Shown: piece after piece, positions 48,801 to 61,600 of the stretch
Layout: each line of letters starts with the position of its first letter
How positions within the stretch are numbered: position 1 is the first letter of the stretch
Origin: Trichoplax sp. H2
Lineage: Eukaryota; Placozoa; Uniplacotomia; Trichoplacea
NCBI GenBank assembly: GCA_003344405.1
Contig: NOWV01000003.1
Coordinates: 1 to 64,000, forward strand
DNA length: 64,000 nt
Direction: 5' to 3'
Program-made: the position numbers and the translations under genes
Notes under the pieces: model-generated
Database searches by the model: none
Told to the model about the DNA's origin: nothing
The model's input: only the letters and a program-made list of their open reading frames with translations

Positions 48801-51800
48801 CGATCTGAAACAGAGTATTTATCATCTAAGAGCGATGAAACAACCAGCAAAGAAATTCCCTACCAAAGAGACATGTCTGCTAACGTTGAAATGCCAACGA
48901 AGAATCCTAGCCTTTCCTCTAGTGCTGATCAAAATTCTGATTCACTCGATTCTTATAAGCATCCTCGAGCTCAAGCTTATTACGTTAGTTCCCAAGAAGA
49001 GAAAAATAGCGCTAAATTTTCAGAAAATGTGGAACAACCACAAAATAATAGAAAGAACTTAATTTCAGCCGAGAAACCTAAAACTGGTTCTGTGGTACAA
49101 GAATGCACGAGTAGTAATACATCGATAAGAGTTTCCGAACATGATGAGTCTGGAGCGTGTGAAGACGAGCAATTACATCCGGATTTGTATATAAAAGAAT
49201 CTGAAGAAATCAGTCATCGTGGAGGTGAATCGGCCCCAAAAATACCTACTGAAACCCATAATAAAGCGGATATTCATAGTGTAGCTGAACCTTATCATGA
49301 AGGGTTATCAGAAAGCAAAGAAACTGTAAATAACGCCAAGGATGATGTAGAACTGAGTGTCCGGACTGAAACTCCAACGGAGAAGGCAAAGTTTGGGCAA
49401 GCGAATTCCGATGTGCTTGACAATGATTATAAAGGTTCCACAGCCACAGTCAACAACGGTAACTCTGAAAACGTTAGCAAGAAGCAGTTTCGGAAAATAC
49501 CGTCACTAAATGACGCCGGATCAAAGCCAAAATCCGAAACGGATGCAAAATGTAACGAAGGGATTAAATTTACTTATTACTAGTTCTGATCTCATTGATT
49601 TATTCTTATATCGTTACTTCGGCTGATATATTTCATGTTCCTCTTTAGCAATAGTACCTACTGATCCTTTGGTTAGTTCGAAAGATGAACTTCCTGGAAA
49701 AAATGATAAAACTGTCGAAGCTTTGGCAGCTGAAGGCAATGTGTCAGCGTTAAAGAAGCAACAAGGCAGTAATGGGGATATCAAAGCGGAGCCACAGAAA
49801 ATCTTAGCGCAAGAGCCTATAAATACAAACGAACGCCCACAGTTAGCCACTACTAGTGCAGAACCTTTAAGTGAGTCCTTTAAAATCGTACTGGTTATGT
49901 AAGTACAAATATTGCCCTTGAACTCCTATTTCTCTTGTTTAGGTAATATCCGAAATCACGTAACTACTACTGGAGTAACCAGTGAAAACAGACAGGACGA
50001 AGATTTTGAAGAAAAAAGTACATTCCGTGTCTTACTAAAAAAGGGCCGTCAAGGTTTAGGATTTAGCATAGCTGATGGAAAAGATTTTGGAATGGAAGGT
50101 TAGTGGGTGTTGAACAATAGCTCATCGCATATTACGTCGGACTATCAATCTTTTTAATTGTTTTGTTATGGTATGGATCGCATCTCTTTTAACGTATTTC
50201 GTGTTATTACTACCTTAGATTATATTATGATCAACAAAATATTTCCACAGCAGCCAGCTGCACTCTCTAATAAATTAAGAGAGAGAGATATCATTTTAGC
50301 GGTAAGAGCTACTACATATTATATATCGCATTATATACATTTCTAAGCTCACGGCACATACTGTATGTAATTTGAATTAAAATTTTTAGGTCAACAGGCT
50401 CTCAGTAATTGGTTATAAGCGTTCGGTAAAATTTTCATATATACAAGGCTGCGTAGATCTAACATGCGCGTATTTCTATTAAATTATACTTTCGTAACAA
50501 ATTCGTCTAAGCTGTGTTGTAATTACATAAATCAAAGGATGCTGTAGCACTACTTAGAAACCAACCACAAACGGTCGAACTGCTTGTTAAACGTTCAGAT
50601 GGTATCGATCGGGTAGATTCACCTTTAGATGAAACCGTTTCCTTAACTGAAAATCACCCATCAACTGCTGACAAAACAGAAGAACACGACAGTGGTATAC
50701 GTAAAGGATCCGAACTTTCAAGAAGTGATGTATTACTGCCGAAAGTAAACGATAAATCCATTCCGGAAGTTGTAGTTACCGCAAATCAACATGACAATGA
50801 GCAAGACAAATCGAAGGCCGAATTTGAAACCGTAAATTACCTAAGATAAGGCTATATAATTAGTAGCTTTTTAAGGCTGCAGTACCGGTATAAACTGTCT
50901 CATTTCTGTGTTTTAGTATGAATTGACGTTATCTAAAGGGAAGACCGGGTTAGGGTTTAGTATTACAACCACAAATGGTAATTTAGAAATTACTGATCAT
51001 TGATCTAAGTTTTACTGGTGAATCAAAACGTAAATTCATTCATTCTAGACGGGCCTCAAGTGAAAGAGATTGTTGGAGATCCAGCCAGGGCTGATGGCCG
51101 ATTGCAGAAGGGAGATCTACTTACTACAGTTAGTGCAGTTGAAGGATACTTGCACCTGCATGACACAAAATTCTATAACTTCTATCTAAACTGTAAAAAT
51201 TTATAATTACGTACTTTATTTACTCGAAACTGTGATTATCCTCCAACTTTACAGGTTAACGGAAGAGATGTATCATCGATGACTCAAAGAGAAATTGTTC
51301 AATTTCTGCGCTCTGCAGATAAAACCGTAACGATACGAGCTAAGCGCCTAAATTGTATGGTAAGCCCTCCTTTTTTATGTAGTTTAATACTTTAGCTACA
51401 GACTTTTAACTGTGTACCAATGCTGTGCAGGTAGACGTTCCGGTTGTTTCTGTCTCAGATTATACCACTATTGAAGCTTTAATCTCAAAAAATAAGTACG
51501 AAATGCATGGAAGTTATTTCTTGTACTACAATTATCTCCAGTTTTAGAGTGATTTTTGACTAATAGTCTGCATCTTATCGTAGTTATGGAACTACCGGAT
51601 TTACCTTATCACCAATTAATGTAGATGATCCTGAAATTCCTGGTGCTATTATTAATCAGATCATTCACGGAGAACCCGCAGAAATGTACGTGACTAAATA
51701 TACAGTATAATTAATTACAGTTATTTTACTGAATTCATGATCACATTCTTATTGGTATTCTTTCTGCACCGAAGTGAAGGAACATTACGACCTGGCGACA

Positions 51801-54800
51801 GAATTATACAGGTCGAATTATTGACTGCCTTGTTGCATTTCTATCGTACTTTAATAATTGCTTACGGAAAAGCTTTGCATGAATGTAAATTTTATTGATC
51901 ACTATAGCTTAATAATACTGACGTATCAAAAATGCCCGTCAATTCGATACGTAATTACATCGACTCCACAGACCCAGAATTGAAAATCGTTGTAGAAAGG
52001 TAGTTGTGGTACAAGCAATTTTCTATTAATTTTAATTAAAAAAAAAATAACTGAATCTCTTCTTAGTCTTGTAACAATATCTTATTTGAATTAAGGCGTG
52101 TACAGAGCTCGAATAGCATGAAAGAAGAAAATTCGCCAGTTCTTTCAAAGGAAAGCAGCAAACGCGAAATCCCAAGTGAAGAAAGCAAAATAATAGAAAA
52201 TATATCAGATATAGATGAACAAAGCCTTTCGTCGCCTGTATGATTAAAAAGTTATTTTCGTTCGTTTAATTCCTTAGCAATTTTTGTATAGTTTGCGTTT
52301 GATATGAAATATTTACATAAGCATATTTACGTGCGTTATATATCGGTATCAGTCATTCATAATTCTCATATGCATGTACCAAATTGAATCTGTAACATGC
52401 TTTATCTGATAGGTCAATATAATTGAAGTTGAATTAGAAAAGGGAGCAACAGGTTTAGGTTTTAATTTAATGAGCGGCGATGGGAAGACCAAATTCGTAA
52501 GTGTATTATCAGGTACTATACATACGTTCTTAAATTCTGTTCATTGTAATATCGTATTATTCATAATTTTGTAGACCAGTGGGATCTTTATAAAGACAAT
52601 TGCACCTTTTAGTGTTGCAGCGAAGGACGGTAGGTTGAAGGCAGGTGATAAGTTGTTGAAAGTAAGTTTTTATCTCTACGTTGATATTTGCTGTATATTC
52701 AATAATTGCGTTACTAGAGGTAGTTAAAAGTAACCCTCACTTACGTAATTGCGAATACGTCACTCAGGTAAATAATGAAAGCTTAATGGACGTTACTCAT
52801 AGTCAAGCTGTTAACATCGTTAGAAAGGCTCCCAAGGGCAGGGTTAAGCTTACTTTAGCGAAGTACGTGTATTTTAATTTTTGCAGGTACCCGTATACCT
52901 TGAATTAATCACATTTGATATTTATAGGGTAGAGAACGAGTCGGAACTTGAATTACCTGAAGGCTTGAAGGTTACATCCCAGTCTACTTTCTTTAATACT
53001 AATAAAGTTCAAGACGAAAGTGATAGGATATGTGAACAACGACCTTCAATGGCTCCATCTTCTCCTCTGCCTGATAAATTAAAGAAAATGCTCGCTGATT
53101 GGTCTAATAAGGCTTCGAATTCACGTAAAAATAGTGCGAGCGCAAAAAAGCCGAATGACGACGGAATAACTAAGGAACCGATCACGGACAATGTGAAAAA
53201 ACCTACAGTGAAGTAATGAACGATCATTAGTTTGTTCTTTGATTGTTTACACGAATTTGCATTCTGTTTTTGTACTATAGCTTTACGAAAAAGGTAGAGT
53301 ATTCAGGAGAAGCTTTAACCGAACTTACAAGCTCTATTTCTAAAAAATTGAACTCAGGAGCAATTTCTGAGGAATTTAAGGTAAATACCATCATCTGCAT
53401 TGCTGTTTATTTCGTAAGTACGAGCTACTGATATAAATTTACGGTCAAACTTTTAATAAAATATTAGGATTTAAAAGGTGTTAAACCATTTGATACTTCG
53501 GAAGTTGGGAAGCATCCAGATAATCGGGATAAAAATAGGTTTAGAAATATTCTACCCTGTGAGTCGTGAATAATTGTAGTATATTCAGTTAAAAGATATA
53601 CTGTACTGTTTATATACTAATATACAGGAGTTATCATCGTAGGTGATTCAAACAGAATTAAAATAAGCGAAAGTGAAGGCACATCTGACTATATCAACGC
53701 ATCACTAGTTGAAGTATTTCGCTTTCAATTAAAGATTGAATTTGACTCGTTAATCTGTCAATGTTATATACAATAGATATTGTAAAAATAGCAAAACATT
53801 TATAATTGCATGACTGTAAATAATCTATTGCCTTGTAGGCGGAAGTTGATTCCAACATATTCAGGAAATATATTGCATCTCAAGTAAGCTGCTAACAATA
53901 TTAAGGGAAAAGAGCAATATAACCACTGTTATAATGGGTTTATTTTACTTATGAAGGGCCCTCTAAGCGATACGGTAGAAGATTTTTGGCAAATGATCTG
54001 GGAACAAGCCGTGGTTGCTATTGGCATGACGACAAAAACCGCAGAGAACGGTCGCGTAAGTTTAAGACAGAATCGCGCCTTTTCAATGTAATAATATTAA
54101 GAAAGAAACTTTTTTTATTAATAACAGCAAAAATGCTATCGCTATTGGCCAGAATCAGCATCAAATCCTATAAATGTTAAAAATAAGTAAACTAGCATTT
54201 GTTATCGATAGCGTAGTTTCTAAAATTACGATGTATTCGAATACGAATTCAGCTTTAAACTCTTCTGATTGTGTCACTTAGATTTGAAGTTCATTTAGTA
54301 AAGCAAGAAGAAAGGGGATGCTACATTATTAGAGAGTTTAAAATGAATCAATTACCGGTTAGTAATGTATTTCGAATCCTTCAAAGATGAAGAAAATGCG
54401 AACTCCAATCAACAGAAGTGTTTGAAAATTTTGATATTATATATTTTAGTCAAAATCTGATGGACGACAAATATATCAGCTACAGTATATCATGTGGCCT
54501 GACCATGGCGTTCCAGTTGTAAGTTTTTTAAGTACTCGTTTGCAATAAATGCGTCTCACAATAATTATAATTATCTTCGTCAAGTGATATTTTCTAATAG
54601 CTTTTATTACAAGGTTTTAGGAATAGTAGAGTTATAATTAATTACTACAAGAATCTAGTCTAAAATCTAGAGTATCCCGAGCTCAAAGCGAAGTGAAGTC
54701 TCTTCTCGTCAGCGAGCTCATCCTGCAGTTCTTATAAGCATTTCGTTAAATCCATTTATGACAACTTAATTAATCTACAATCAGACATGAGTCATCAAAC

Positions 54801-55850
54801 AAAATACTTTTCTATAATAGTACATCATTATTTTCTACAATCTAAATCATTCTACTTAAGATGTTACTACTCTTCTATTAACGTCTAGCCCCTTTTTCCG
54901 AAGGGCATCTTAACAACTATAGTGTTTCTAGCTTCATAAATCTTGTACCATAATTAGTCAACTGGCTACTATTAGTCATCAACAATTTTCATTGTAATTG
55001 TTAGCAATCATCTAATATTAGCTTCACGATAATATCTATTCAAAGTAACCTAACTATATCAAATATAGCTATCCGTATAATCAAATATGGGTGCATCACT
55101 ACATCATTATAATTGCCTTCACTCTTAACTAGAACTAATTTCACTAAATATTTTATGTTGTACTTCCAATGCAAGTCGCCAAGTGAAATTATGAGCTATC
55201 TTCATGAACTACGACGATATGCAAATGATGGAATGATCCTTGCCCATTGCAGGTCAGACACCTCACATATAGTGTTACTCCTTGTTTACCGGAATTTATC
55301 CTAACAGTTAGGATACCTATCGTAGATTGTTGAGTACGGTAACTAATATCCATAAAATTTTTTTAAATATTGCACGTGTAAACATAACAGTGCTGGAGTT
55401 GGAAGAACTGGGGTTCTAATTGCTATCGATGTAATGGAATCATTAGTAAAATATAATAATGAGGTAAGGCTTTGGATGGTGATAGAAATTTCTTTGATAG
55501 AAAAATTTCTAAAATTTTTGTATATTTTCAAACCCTTTATTTCTAATATATATCTAGATTGATATATTTAGCGTAATTTACAACTTACGAGAACAGAGGC
55601 AAGGAATGGTTCAGACTAAGGTATAGATGTTTAGCTAAGGATATTTTGATGCAGTCTAATACAATATACAGCAGTGTACCAGGTTATTAAACTGATCTAA
55701 GAAATCTATAGTTACGTAATCAGTTGAAATTGTATAGAATGTGTGCCTAACATCGTATGATCTCTTTAAATCCTTTACTTCTAAACGTATTAGGAGCAGT
55801 ATGAATTCTGCTATCAGGCTTATATTGAAATCCTTAAAGCACTTACGTGA
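40583..55850 (+). CDS. PTPN13-like giant non-receptor tyrosine phosphatase (KIND-FERM-PDZ-PTP)
   Basis: Sixty exons, all phases consistent, encode about 2417 residues (human PTPN13 has about 2485). Order: KIND domain (residues about 5-185), Ser/acidic linker, FERM (about 460-805), six PDZ domains (about 915-2030), then a C-terminal PTP domain (about 2125-2417). The catalytic signature HCSAGVGRTG, the WPDHG loop and the GMVQT Q-loop are intact, so activity is expected. Family knowledge: a submembrane scaffold that binds phosphoinositides through FERM and receptor tails through PDZ domains. Exon coordinates are given in the domain entries below. The start ATG opens the KIND fold (SLLEILELRGSPLQDAEIW). 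The gene is divergent from the FAM149-like gene and convergent with SEC31. Confidence 0.95.
42952..43998 (+). other. PTPN13-like exons 8-9: charged linker
   Basis: Exons 42952-43582 and 43877-43998. Low-complexity Ser, Glu and Lys-rich sequence without a fold. The long exon 8 remains open 50 bp beyond its GTGTGT donor, but only the spliced form joins in phase to DFQSDFVDAS. Confidence 0.8.
44080..46056 (+). other. PTPN13-like exons 10-21: FERM domain
   Basis: Exons 44080-44148, 44232-44318, 44401-44491, 44570-44640, 44733-44806, 44914-45097, 45176-45280, 45351-45401, 45490-45555, 45629-45697, 45764-45840 and 45959-46056. F1 (IQIILLNGQRLMMDIS), F2 (QHFYYLQLRRDILEGIL; LLLASYALQAETGDYVPSNA) and F3 (LWLGICLRGLILFE; YMLQLCTSFHAFQIQIR) are all recognisable. 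Confidence 0.9.
46132..47768 (+). other. PTPN13-like exons 22-26: Ser-rich linker and PDZ1
   Basis: Exons 46132-46401, 46471-46524, 46678-46749, 47383-47484 and 47625-47768. PDZ1 carries IGLTLVDADLSFGRGVYVDS and GDKIVSVNGIAVERSSADF. The carboxylate-binding loop is unusual (EIGLTL where GLGF is typical). Confidence 0.85.
47928..49870 (+). other. PTPN13-like exons 27-32: linker, PDZ2 and long disordered region
   Basis: Exons 47928-48205, 48295-48354, 48440-48533, 48616-48671, 48750-49551 and 49649-49870. PDZ2 (SLGLRIRGGVNTSVRDGGIY; GDRILAVNGISLIGVTHK) is nearly identical to vertebrate PTPN13 PDZ2 around GGVNTSVR.GGIYVKA. The 78-bp intron after exon 30 has no stop and is a multiple of three. 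Confidence 0.88.
49943..52862 (+). other. PTPN13-like exons 33-47: PDZ3 to PDZ6
   Basis: PDZ3: 49943-50098, 50219-50301, 50390-50425, 50538-50831 (QGLGFSIADG). PDZ4: 50917-50977, 51049-51128, 51255-51359 (TGLGFSITTTN). PDZ5: 51431-51495, 51584-51685, 51775-51811, 51908-51999 (TGFTLSPINVDD; PGDRIIQLNNTDV). Linker 52096-52237. PDZ6: 52413-52496, 52575-52661, 52768-52862 (TGLGFNLMSGDG; GIFIKTIAPFSVAAKDGRLK). Vertebrate PTPN13 has five PDZ domains. Confidence 0.85.
52928..55850 (+). other. PTPN13-like exons 48-60: linker and PTP catalytic domain
   Basis: Exons 52928-53212, 53281-53380, 53468-53558, 53643-53713, 53839-53883, 53957-54055, 54128-54186, 54282-54357, 54450-54518, 55176-55252, 55391-55463, 55558-55620 and 55794-55850. 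Motifs: DKNRFRNILP, DYINASL, YIASQGPLSDTVEDFWQMIW, WPDHGVP (Asp about 2323), HCSAGVGRTG (Cys about 2353; the Ser codon is split by an intron) and RQGMVQT. The phosphotyrosine-loop Tyr of KNRY is Phe. Confidence 0.92.
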
Positions 55851-58667
55851 AGACGTTAATGTACATGAATAACGAATCTCCCAGCACGAATAGTGGAGAC
55901 GTGGCAATTTCATAGTATCATTTAGCATGTTAAACTACAGTATAATTGCCGTAGAGTTCCTAAGCATTTGCTACTTTAGCTAACACATTAACTCATGAAA
56001 TTACTATTTTTGATCGACTTGCTGTAGAAAGCACTAGCTCCCTATGTAAATTGCAATCGATATAACCTTATCAGGTATTCCAATGATCCCAATATTATAT
56101 TTATGGTTTAATATTGTATACAATACTGTTGTAGCTTATTTATAAGAGTTGATAAGTAGTTTGTAAGTAATCAGTTTAAAATTGAAAATAAGTATCATTT
56201 AGCGTTGTGATATAGTCTTATTAAATTTTAGGTATTTGGATACTTTCTAACCTAAACATGTCATTGTCGAAATTAGAGATGCTAATGCTGTCATTACCTA
56301 GCTAAATCTGTAACTCTAAATAAGTATTCCAAGGAGATTGTCTTGAATAAACGAGCCATTAGATTGCTAAGATTTAGAAACTGAGCATGTAATAGTGCAG
56401 TCTGGTATAGATTGCTGCATCGTTTTTGTCTATTAAAATACGTTCATTAGTTATTATGATTGCAATTACTGTATTGCCTAATCTATCAAGAAAGTAAATT
56501 AATACAGAAACTGATTTATTATGCTTCGTAAAAGTATCTTATTATTTATATGATTTCTGAGGTTTTACTATATTCGTCAGGCCCACGGTAAGTGTACAGT
56601 GCACGTATATGCTATTACAGATCAATGCAGAACACACTAAGAGAGTAAACATGACTAATGTGTGAAAGGTTTTTTGTTTTTGGTGGCCTGAAAGGAATAA
56701 TTGTATCTAGCTTGCACGTCATAATCCGTGATTTGTATCAATATAGTAACACTTGGCACATTCTAAGTTACTAGTACTGTAGACCCGTGCTCATAATACT
56801 TCACATAATGTACAGTATTACACAGTCTGTATGTACTTGTACATTTTAATTGGTGCAATTGTACAGCGTCTTTAACCGAAGGAAAATGTAACTAAAACTA
56901 ACGTGCAAATACGGTAGTTTATACCGATATCTAGCGTATGAAATGATTTTTTTTAAATATATAGATATGATTAGGTTTTACGTAATATCCATAGTAAAAT
57001 ATTAATATAAAGACAAAATCTGTTTTAGCAAAAAGTAAAATTTTGTTTTCAAACAGGGTTGTCATCACTCTTTACGATGGTAGTTCGCAGTCTTATCTTC
57101 TAAATAACAAGTGAAACACACTTTCGCGCGAACTAATTTTTTCCCGTACCAAAGCTATATAGTGTACAGAAGCATTCAAGCCTTAAATTGCGAAGTTACG
57201 ATGATACTGATAATACCACCGTTACCTTATGTTAAAATAATATTTAACAAATACAGTATTTCTGTATCTCTCTCCTGCATTAAAGATGCAAATTGTACGG
57301 CATAAAGGCAAATTTAACAAATATAATCAAATATATTCTTTCTCGTATTTAAGATGCTGATTGTACAGTACAGTAACCTGTCTTTATTCTGTGTTTGTCC
57401 TTGCACTACTGAGTTCTTAAATTACGGGTACCTTCAACTGCAATTATAAATTATCTGATAACGTTTATCATTAATGTGCATATGTTCAACTGTCATGCTT
57501 ATACTGGTTTTTTAACGATACACTATTTGTTATTAACCTACTCAATAAATATGAAATACAACATATATTTTAGCTAAAACGAGTAATACTTCAACGTGTC
57601 CACCATCTTGCGAAATGCACCGCTCTATAGACACTTCAAAATTTTTAAGTACAGCACATTTGAACTCTTAATTTAACGTTACAAAGGCAGGTAGATTCGC
57701 TCTTCCACTATCAACTCCCTCCGATCGAACAAACATCTCGTCGGCTGAGTCACTTAAATTAAAATTGCATCAAAACGTTAACAACTATGATTAATCAAAA
57801 TATCCAGTTTATCATTAGAACTAAAGTTACAATCACGTACACAGATATAGTATGGGTAAACATGTAACCTTACAACTTTTCTAGGGGGGGGGGGTGAGGT
57901 AGCTATCTACAAGTTCTCGCATTGCAATTGCGCTGGTAAGCTTATTCTGAATTCTGCGATTAAAGTACTTTAAAATTTCAATAGATCAGAGGCAAGATAA
58001 GCGTAGCAGCGACCACATCGTAAATGTAAAATAGTAGATTCTTCTAATTTACGATTTGGTAATATGATTGGGAAATTATTACAATGGTACAATCCCTCAA
58101 TGTTTTAGCTGATAACACATCCCATTCACGAATATCAATATTAGATTGATAATAACTACACCATACAGTACATACCACTGCAAACAGATCACATGTCCAT
58201 CACAATCGTATCAAACCGAGAACTCATGCTAATTAATCAATGTCTTAATTTTCGTCTTTCCAATGTAGGTACTGTACAAACTAAAGTAAATGTCCTTTCA
58301 GCTAACATCAATTTTAAAATCATTCCTAATTACCTATTTTCTTACTGATTGTGAAATATATCTTCAAAAAATCAGAATGAAATCGATAAGATCAATTTAA
58401 TATTGACAACTTTATTACACATGAAGTTTTACTGTGGTTCAATACGAACACCTTTAATCTTCAACTGATGATAGCTACGATCAACAGCACTGAAACATGC
58501 GGAGCAGCTAACGCAGGTTTAGTGTGAATAATTAACGATTGTACTGTAATAATTATTACAGAAAAAATTACTAGTGTTTCAAAAACATAAGGTAATCGTG
58601 TTATCATAGCCAAGTAACCCTCAGTGTACCAGACTATAATTTGTAATGACTTTCTTTTAAGCTGCGA
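55851..58667. other. Convergent 3' intergenic region, PTPN13-like / SEC31
   Basis: About 2.8 kb, AT-rich, with an 11-G run at 57884-57894. No gene, no structured RNA and almost no GTACW lattice (single short motifs at about 57365). Confidence 0.5.
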
Positions 58668-61600
58668 TCAAATTTTGTATTGCAGCGACAGCTGCATTAA
58701 CATTTTTAGACCAGGCATGAACGAAGTTATCTGACTGAAGTTTCCTCTAGCGACGACGGCTTTATGTATTTTAATTCCACCATTATAATCACCCGCCTTC
58801 ACAGCTATTGTAACAATAAATACAGAAATCATCAGGATAAATCTTATTCAGGATGTAGGATCGCATTAAAACTATAGAGTCAATCTTACCTTGTGCAATA
58901 TCATGCAAACCTTGCAAAATATCTGGTGACAACTACGGGAACAATAAAATTAATAAGGTCGGTATTGGAACAATATGATTTTATATTTTCTTACAATTTC
59001 TTCTCGGAGTAATTCATACAAGGTAGCTAAACGTTTAGCAATATCATCCAATTTCCGTTTGATAACCTAACAATCACAGTAACGTAATTATTAGCTGAAT
59101 ACCACTATACTAAATACTTCACAATACACAGGTAAGTTACTATACCGGATTAGTTAATCTTGATTTTCCTTTCTCAATCTGATTGTTAAAGATCTCGTAT
59201 AAGATCATGTGAGAAGCAGGAATGGGTTTTTGTAATTTTTCAGAGGTGATTTGCTAACAAAGTCAATAGACAGATCTATAATTAAGTTCTACCATTGGTA
59301 CCTGGAACATTGCTCGTTCAGGCGTTAGAGATTATACATTGTTGTATTGGCGAGCAATATAATGGAACTAGCTGCAGCTTTGTTATTAGCAGTATATGAT
59401 AAATGTACAAAATAATCCATGAAGTAAAGATTATATTTCTTACTACTTACGAGTTTATTTGTTGGAGATTGGTAAGCCGAAAGTTTTGGCGGCGCAATTT
59501 GAGGGCTAGACACCATATTTCGCCTTTCATTACCTACATTAGCTACAGTAATTATTTATGTACATTAAACTACCAATACGAGTTTGAATACACTAAGCTT
59601 ATTCTAACCAGACACTTCCTCATTTTCATTTCCTGGTATAGGTTGTTTTATAGGTTCTTTGTCTATACAGGTTTGTGCTTGTTGGACCTGTACAGAAACA
59701 TTTTTGAAATATAGGTAAGGTATAAACAAAATTATGCCTGAAACTGTTTTCGAAGATGTACATAAATTGGACATTATGGACTCCTATCAATAATAAACCA
59801 TCATTCAATTCTCTGTATGATCAAACGTGCTACTTACATTTTCCAATAGCATCGGTGGGTCATTCCAAGCAGTTAGACTTTTCGATTCTTCATAAAAGAA
59901 TTAATTCTTAATTAGATACTACGCGTAAACAAGTCTGCACTAGTGGATATTACAGCAAATACCGTTTTTCCAGACGGCAGCAGTAGGAGCTTGATTCATA
60001 AGTACGGACGAAGGCTGTAAGACACGATTCCATTTTTCACGAGGCTGATTTTCGTCATGAATTAACGAACCAGGTTTCGGATCAGAGGATAGAGATTTGC
60101 TGCCACCTTGCGATCCAATTTGAGCTGAAAATATAATTATTTAGAAACCTTTTTGAATTCGCAAGACTGACAACCATGTTTACTTACCGGATGGTACCAT
60201 CGATGCAGAATACGGAGTGAAGAGGTTAAGCCGAGAAGTGGGCTCAGTCGCAACATTATTTACTACATTATTTGACAATCCGCCACTTTTGAAAGCTCCA
60301 TCGTTTTGATTTTGCAAGGTTCGATTTGAACTGTCAGCTCGCTAATACAGTATAATAACGAAGCAACTTGAAATCAAGAACGTGTCATAGAACAGCTACT
60401 ATACTAACATCCAAAAAGTACAATTTATTAAGGTATCATTTATCATAAATTTCAGGTATTGCTGCCAATAGTAGAATGTTTGCATGCAATTGCAATTAGT
60501 ATCGGTAAATTATGAAGATCGTTATAGCGGTACCTGAATTTGTTTCGATTTGTGCCGATTTTCCGAGACACCTGATAAATCAAGAGCGTAGCATAGCCTT
60601 TCTTTCAAAGAAAATTCTTTATCCTACGAATATATACGTTTAGTAAAGAATTTCTAAAAATTTAAAATCTAAAAATTTAAAATCTTCCATCAACGGTGCC
60701 TATACCTGTTCAGATGGTAATGACTCTAAATAATTCATGGCTAACTGTAGTTGTCCTTCAGCGCATAGCAACCCTGCATATTGGCTAAATGTATTTAATC
60801 ATGTCAGTGCTATGATTTTAATTCAAATGTCTTTAATATGAGTAAGTAATAAGCATCAAATACCTAAAGATCTTTAATGTTGAGTTAGCAGAAAATCCTG
60901 GAATAGATCCCGTTTCCACCTCCACAGACTTCTTTAGTAGGGCAATTTTCTCCATTAAACACTATAAAAATTACATCATAGCTATAATAACTATGGGAAT
61001 AATAATCATCTGCTATATAGTATGTTGGGTCAAACCTGAAGTTCATTAGGCTTCGAGTTTGTAAAATCGACCAATCTCATCCTAAATTAATAAGAATTTT
61101 AATTATTTACGCTTTTTCATTACACTGTGTAAAATTTTGTGCGATAATTACCACCACGACGCAAATTCATGTGTTCTACCAGCACAAATGTAACACAGCC
61201 CAGCATATTTTCGGTGATCTGCATCAGCGCTAGATTCCAAACGTTCACCAAGTATAGCTAACAATATTACCGTTAACACGTTATTATTTCTGACGTGATT
61301 TAAATTGCACTAATTGTAACTTACAGCAATATTGCGAAAATTCGTCAGCTCGAGCATACGTTAATAAAATAGTCAAGATTTCACGCCAATTGCTTAAACT
61401 GCATGCTTTCACGATATCTGACCAATCACGCGAAATTATGGCATAAATTAACTATAGGATGAGAATTTAATTAAGAGATATTGTCTACAAAAAAAGTTAA
61501 AGATTCTCATGTATACTTCAATGTCGTAAGTAGTACCCGTGATAAGTTATCAATACGTTTTGAAAAGAAGGAAGACCGAGTTTTCTCTAAAGTTTCTGGT

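Noticed and set aside
58668-58760. An alternative frame over the SEC31 C-terminus ending NAAVAAIQNLIAA
   Set aside because: It looks protein-like, but it has no valid splice entry (an intron would be only 23 bp). The in-phase frame ends in GNFSQITSFMPGLK, which matches the family.
59300-59335. A possible SEC31 micro-exon before a GTACCA donor
   Set aside because: There is no AG acceptor in a usable position and an in-frame stop lies just upstream; the neighbouring exons join directly in phase without it.
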